From contig JAZGFD010000035.1 in assembly GCA_036479115.1 (NCBI GenBank), positions 1 to 10,850 of the forward strand: DNA of 10,850 bases, written 5' to 3'. The stretch comes from UBA7328 sp036479115. GTDB taxonomy: Bacteria; Bacteroidota; Bacteroidia; Chitinophagales; Saprospiraceae. The notes under the pieces are model-generated. The model was not told the DNA's origin. It did not search any database and saw only the letters and a program-made list of their open reading frames with translations. The translations under genes and the position numbers were made by a program. Numbering within the stretch: position 1 is the stretch's first letter; each line of letters begins with the position of its first letter. Of this stretch, positions 7,116 through 10,850 are shown in pieces.

Positions 7116-10100
7116 TCATTGTACAATCAATGGCAATGTAGCCGATCTGTTTTCCCTAGATAATTTTACCAAATAATAACCCGAATCTAGTAAGGATATA
7201 TCATAGGTCATTGATTTAAAACCACTTACTATCTCACTCGAAAAGACTATAGAGCCCTTAATATCAATGATATCCATCTTCTTAAATCCCATTTCTGTAT
7301 TAATATCTATATGTAATACTCCACTAGTCGGATTAGGAAAAATGGTAACATAAGTTAGGATTTCTGGATCTATTGTGCTGGAAGTAATCGAGACTTCTAC
7401 TGATTCAACAATGCTACATCCATTATTGTCTGTAATGGTGACTGTTATCTCTCCAGCATTTAAGTTCAATGCAGTTTCACCTTCCTGTCCGTCTGACCAG
7501 TTATAATTATAGGGTGGAGTACCGCCTTGCCCAACAGCCCTAACGTCTGTAGTAGAGTCAATCATCTGGTCAAAGTCCGCAGTGAGTGGACCAGGTTCAC
7601 TTACTTCATATGTTCTGGTATGAGTACATCCATTAGGATCAGTAATGGTAATCATATAGGAACCTGCACGTACAGCAATAAAATTAGAAACTTGTCCTGA
7701 AGACCAGGCAAATTGAAGTGCTCCTTGGTCACTTGATGCTTCTATTTTTATGGTGCCGTCTGCTCCATTATTACAACTTACGTTGAAGATTTCTTCATTA
7801 TCTATCATTATGCTTGGAAATTCTTCAATCTCATAAGATCTAGATTCTGTACATCCGTCTGAATTTGATATAGTAACGGTATAAAGTCCAAATGGGAGAT
7901 TTTCTCTTGATGATAATATATTCCCATCAGCCCATTGGTAACTATAACTATTGTCTGTGTCTAGCCTTATAAAGCCATTGCTACTGCCTGAGCATACTTG
8001 GAGATTTGTTTCTTTTTCAATATCCGAAAAGCTACATAATGTACGAGTAAATAATCCCCTGCCGTGGGTAGCAGCAAGCAGCAAATTGTCATGATTTCTT
8101 AATCTCAACATATCTACTCTTACATTGGCCAAGCCATCGTTGTAGGTATACCACGTCACAGCATCGGCATTAATATTGTCAGTAGACCATATGCCAAGCT
8201 CTGTTGCTATATATACGTTGTTATAGTTATTGGGATTAAAAAGAGCCCATCGCACAGGAATATCAGGAAGATTTCCCTCTTTGCTTCTCCATGTTACTCC
8301 ACTATCAGTAGTAAGCCAAACCGATTCTACACCGTAGTTACTCAGTGTAACTGCTATAGTTTCTTCTGTTTCTCCCAATTGAATAGAAGATATATATCCA
8401 AATGGAAGTTGACGTCTCGAAATATTTGTAACTACGGGATTGATACCCAATGCATGGGTTATCTTATATAGGCATGCTCTTGTAGGGTTAGTGCAAAAAC
8501 TTGAAACATAAATAGTATAATCATCCTTAGAAGTGTTGTATGGCGAGATGATGACCGAGTTAGGGGTGAACAGAAATGAAAAGGAAAGTGAATCAACTTT
8601 AGGATTGGGAGAGTCTGCATCTTGCACTATGTATATATCATCTCTACTCTTAGATGCTATCAGTATGTTTTGACTAGGATCATAATCAGCAGGATTGATA
8701 AATCGCCCAGAAGATGCATTATCTATTATAGTCGTAAATATAGACTGGCCTGGATCCCATGAATAATAATTTGCAAATTGAGAGGAAAAAATAGACACAT
8801 CGTTTCTAGCCGAAAAAAAGCAGTAGGCACCATCACCACCAAACCAAGTAACCTCATCATTGATGCCAGAATCAAAAAAGGCTCTTGTGCCATTGTCCTG
8901 AGCACCAGCTAGAAAAAAAGTGTCATCAGGATCTTGCTCAGTTGCACAAGCATAAAACTGTGTAACGATATAGCCATTATTTTTTTCAGAAAAATCTGGC
9001 TTTTGATTCTGAACATTCAAGTTATTGGAATAATATATTCCTCCATCATTTGCAAAAATAGCCCGAGATGGATCATTTGAAAAAAACTCTATAACATGCT
9101 GATCGGCATGTACAACATTGGACTCTGTGAAACCTGCATTGGTTTCATTTGTACCAATATTCCATGCAGTAATTTGCTCCCAAGATGCACCTGCATCAAT
9201 AGATCGCAGCAGATCGATACCGCCTATATATATAACATTATCATTGCTGGGATCAAATCTTGCAATAAGGTTATAAGATGATTGTCCTCTTGTAAATATT
9301 GGTCTTTTTAGCGAATCTGATTCTCCATCTACTATGGTTGGAGTCTTTTGAGATATCCATGTTGCTCCTTTGTCATTAGAGACATATATATGTAACACAT
9401 TAGAGTCATCGATCTCCTCACACAATGCGATGAGCCGATTGGGGTTAGAAGGCGACACATCTATCTCTATTCTAAAGTAGCCTATAGAGGGCTGTGGTGT
9501 GATGTCTACCCAGTTATTAATCTGGCCAGCATTTATTCCCTCAGATCTAAATATTTGGCCTGAAACAAAATCTCTGCCTGCAGTACCTTTGTTGCCATGT
9601 GTAGCCGCATATTTGGTGCCATCAGTACCCAATTCTATATCGCTTATAGTAAGAGCGTTACCTTGTGCATTATCATTATCTTTCCCAAGTACGTATCTTA
9701 TATTTTTATCATCATTGTAATATCTGTATAAACCATTGGCAGTAGCAAAGTATAGTTCTCCCTTACCATCAATTTCTAAATCATATCCAAAATTTGCTGC
9801 GCCAAAATTATCGCTCAGTACATTCCATGTTGTTCCTCCGTCCATTGATTTCCACAGCCCAAACCCTGTGAATGCGGATATACCTCCTCCAAATATCTCT
9901 CTTGTAGATTCTCCTGTAGAGAAATACATCCGATCTGGGTTATTGGGATCTTGTACTATTTTGGATATAGATAGTCCTGGTAGAAAATCATCTACTCTAT
10001 GCCACACAGCATCAGCAGCATGAAAATTGGTGGTTTTCCATAAGCCGCCGCTCACACTTCCTGCCCATACTGTGTTACCAGATGGGTCACTGACATCAAT

Positions 10101-10472
10101 CATAATAGATCTAGTACGACCTCCCACATTATTGGGGCCGCGTGATTCCCACATGTTGATATTCTCAACATTTTTGACCAATTTTTTATCTTTTTTTCTA
10201 ACTCTTTCTAATATTGGAAACAGATTTTCTTGAGTGGGTCTGCCCAAAGCAGGATTCAATGTCATTATAAATTCACGCTCGGCCGCTAGGTCTGGTCTGT
10301 CTGGCTTAGGGCCATTAGTATAATCCATGCGATCTTGCATCGAGACAAGATTATACTTGTTTATATAACCTTCTAGTATGATATCCCCTTTTGATGTCTT
10401 TTTGATAGGGCTGGCTACTAAAAGAATTAAGATCAATATTAACAAGGTCGCGTATAGAATTATATTTTTCAT
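7116..10472 (-). CDS. Secreted Asp-box (BNR/VPS10-like) beta-propeller protein with SprB-like repeats and T9SS type A sorting domain, 1118 aa
   Basis: This is a complete gene. Residues 1-20 are a signal peptide (MKN then a Leu/Ile-rich core; no lipobox Cys). A linker ends near residue 105, and the propeller begins with WESRGPNNVGGRTR (108-121). Asp-box turns (S/T-x-D-x-G-x-T/S-W) are at SMDGGTTW 209-216, SNDKGATW 365-372, SIDAGASW 424-431 and TTDSGVTW 721-728. The propeller closes with LLAATHGRGLFTR (798-810), an ending common in this family. Residues ~816-1028 form three SprB-like repeats, each with a Tyr/Trp strand, a G.Y.VTI or G.ITVTI strand and DGC, NGC or NGC. Residues ~1040-1118 are a type A sorting domain: FPNPTSG, then D..G..V, then LDSGYYLVKL. 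It should be exported by Sec, passed through T9SS, and the tag removed. The FRIP motif of true sialidases is absent (only YFRIEI), so an enzyme activity is not supported; adhesion or binding is the safer guess. Confidence 0.95.
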   Translation of the reverse strand: MKNIILYATLLILILILLVASPIKKTSKGDIILEGYINKYNLVSMQDRMDYTNGPKPDRPDLAAEREFIMTLNPALGRPTQENLFPILERVRKKDKKLVKNVENINMWESRGPNNVGGRTRSIMIDVSDPSGNTVWAGSVSGGLWKTTNFHAADAVWHRVDDFLPGLSISKIVQDPNNPDRMYFSTGESTREIFGGGISAFTGFGLWKSMDGGTTWNVLSDNFGAANFGYDLEIDGKGELYFATANGLYRYYNDDKNIRYVLGKDNDNAQGNALTISDIELGTDGTKYAATHGNKGTAGRDFVSGQIFRSEGINAGQINNWVDITPQPSIGYFRIEIDVSPSNPNRLIALCEEIDDSNVLHIYVSNDKGATWISQKTPTIVDGESDSLKRPIFTRGQSSYNLIARFDPSNDNVIYIGGIDLLRSIDAGASWEQITAWNIGTNETNAGFTESNVVHADQHVIEFFSNDPSRAIFANDGGIYYSNNLNVQNQKPDFSEKNNGYIVTQFYACATEQDPDDTFFLAGAQDNGTRAFFDSGINDEVTWFGGDGAYCFFSARNDVSIFSSQFANYYSWDPGQSIFTTIIDNASSGRFINPADYDPSQNILIASKSRDDIYIVQDADSPNPKVDSLSFSFLFTPNSVIISPYNTSKDDYTIYVSSFCTNPTRACLYKITHALGINPVVTNISRRQLPFGYISSIQLGETEETIAVTLSNYGVESVWLTTDSGVTWRSKEGNLPDIPVRWALFNPNNYNNVYIATELGIWSTDNINADAVTWYTYNDGLANVRVDMLRLRNHDNLLLAATHGRGLFTRTLCSFSDIEKETNLQVCSGSSNGFIRLDTDNSYSYQWADGNILSSRENLPFGLYTVTISNSDGCTESRSYEIEEFPSIMIDNEEIFNVSCNNGADGTIKIEASSDQGALQFAWSSGQVSNFIAVRAGSYMITITDPNGCTHTRTYEVSEPGPLTADFDQMIDSTTDVRAVGQGGTPPYNYNWSDGQEGETALNLNAGEITVTITDNNGCSIVESVEVSITSSTIDPEILTYVTIFPNPTSGVLHIDINTEMGFKKMDIIDIKGSIVFSSEIVSGFKSMTYDISLLDSGYYLVKLSRENRSATLPLIVQ
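7119..7364 (-). other. T9SS type A C-terminal sorting domain of the propeller protein
   Basis: The encoded residues ~1037-1117 have the sorting-domain hallmarks: a FPNPTSG opening strand, an IDIKG turn preceded by KKMDI, the DISLLDSGYYLVKL strand pair, and a short closing strand. In known T9SS substrates this domain directs outer-membrane translocation and is cleaved by PorU. It is the strongest single indicator that the organism has a type IX secretion system. Confidence 0.93.
7389..8027 (-). repeat. Three SprB-like repeats in the propeller protein
   Basis: Protein repeats cover about residues 816-885, 886-962 and 963-1028. The second is the most typical, with VSCNNGADGTIKI followed by a W-containing strand, RAGSYMITITDPNGC and a Tyr-Glu-Val end. 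The first and third share the closing SDGC or NNGC and strand pattern but have weaker starts. SprB repeats are named after the gliding adhesin of Flavobacterium johnsoniae; here they probably form a stalk between propeller and sorting tag. Confidence 0.8.
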
Positions 10473-10493
10473 TGTTGATAGTTTATTGGTGAG

Positions 10494-10850
10494 TTACTGG
10501 TGGGTTTTACTGCTGTGCTTTTTAAAGGTTTCAATTTCTAAGTAAAATATGTTTCCGTTAAACATATAGCTTATAATTCCTTCGGCATCAGATGATACGG
10601 GTCTTTTTTCTGTATGATCTTGGGTCGATATTGGTGGTATATCAGGCTCATATTTGCTTATTGCAGCACTGAGGACTATGCGACTTTCATCTTCTTTTTG
10701 CTTTAGTTTTATTTTAAGATCATGTACCCATATATTTTTGAAAATTAACTTTTCACTTGGCTTGCTTATCGTAACAAAATAGGACATACCTTTCAGTCCT
10801 GGTGCACCTCCTGCCCAGTGGTAATAATATGAGTCTAGTACAGAAAGAGA
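10494..10850 (-). CDS. Small unrecognised protein, C-terminal part (5'-partial)
   Basis: The first ATG in view on this strand is at 10787, but the frame continues without a stop to the window edge and reads SYYYHWAGGAPGLKG before that Met. The gene therefore probably starts outside and the visible part is 118 residues. From memory, short Bacteroidota proteins with a YY..WV/A.G..GG motif followed by alternating strands look similar, but I cannot name a family. Other visible features are a charged central strand (HDLKIKLKQKEDESR), a Pro-rich loop (EPDIPPIS) and an aromatic strand (IFYLEIE) before a basic, His-containing tail. There is no sorting domain. The stop is 21 bp before the ATG of the propeller gene on the same strand, so the two are probably one operon. 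Confidence 0.72.
   Translation of the reverse strand, partial: SLSVLDSYYYHWAGGAPGLKGMSYFVTISKPSEKLIFKNIWVHDLKIKLKQKEDESRIVLSAAISKYEPDIPPISTQDHTEKRPVSSDAEGIISYMFNGNIFYLEIETFKKHSSKTHQ

Noticed and set aside
9096..10233. Plus-strand ORFs of 61-95 codons opposite the propeller gene
   Set aside because: They are antisense to a clearly coding frame with strong domain matches; their translations show no motif.

Overview
The window looks like chromosomal DNA from a member of the Bacteroidota, probably a Saprospira-like or related marine or soil lineage. The evidence is an AT-rich composition, A-rich translation starts without clear Shine-Dalgarno sites, a canonical type IX secretion (T9SS) type A C-terminal sorting domain, SprB-type repeats, and very large multidomain secreted proteins. 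The species-level guess is inference. I saw no tRNA, rRNA, CRISPR array or intact transposase gene.

Layout from left to right. (1) Positions 1-6584, plus strand: the last ~2190 residues of a giant secreted protein whose start lies outside the window. It has FG-GAP-like propeller repeats, a fibronectin III-like domain, two carboxypeptidase-regulatory-like beta domains, a long Ser/Thr-rich central region with an acidic DDD / TSCP motif, Ig-like and BACON-like domains, a tandem GW-W duplication, and a Cys-bounded beta module at the C-terminus instead of a type A sorting domain. (2) Positions 6585-6836: intergenic DNA largely filled by a 162-bp element with 21-bp terminal inverted repeats and a short target duplication. 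This is a MITE or the remnant of an insertion sequence. (3) Positions 6837-7100, plus strand: an 87-residue stand-alone LuxR/GerE helix-turn-helix regulator. (4) Positions 7116-10472, minus strand: a complete 1118-residue secreted Asp-box (BNR-like) propeller protein with SprB-like repeats and a T9SS type A sorting domain. (5) Positions 10494-10850, minus strand: the C-terminal part of a small unrecognised protein, 21 bp upstream of the propeller gene and probably co-transcribed with it.

The genes form two convergent blocks meeting at a 15-bp junction (7101-7115). Both large products are built for the cell surface or medium: one carries a recognisable T9SS address tag, the other a different C-terminal module. 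The small regulator could control surface genes, but nothing in the sequence shows its targets. The most concrete unusual object is the 162-bp mobile element, which ends 54 bp before the regulator's start codon. The least explained stretch is the central region of the giant protein.
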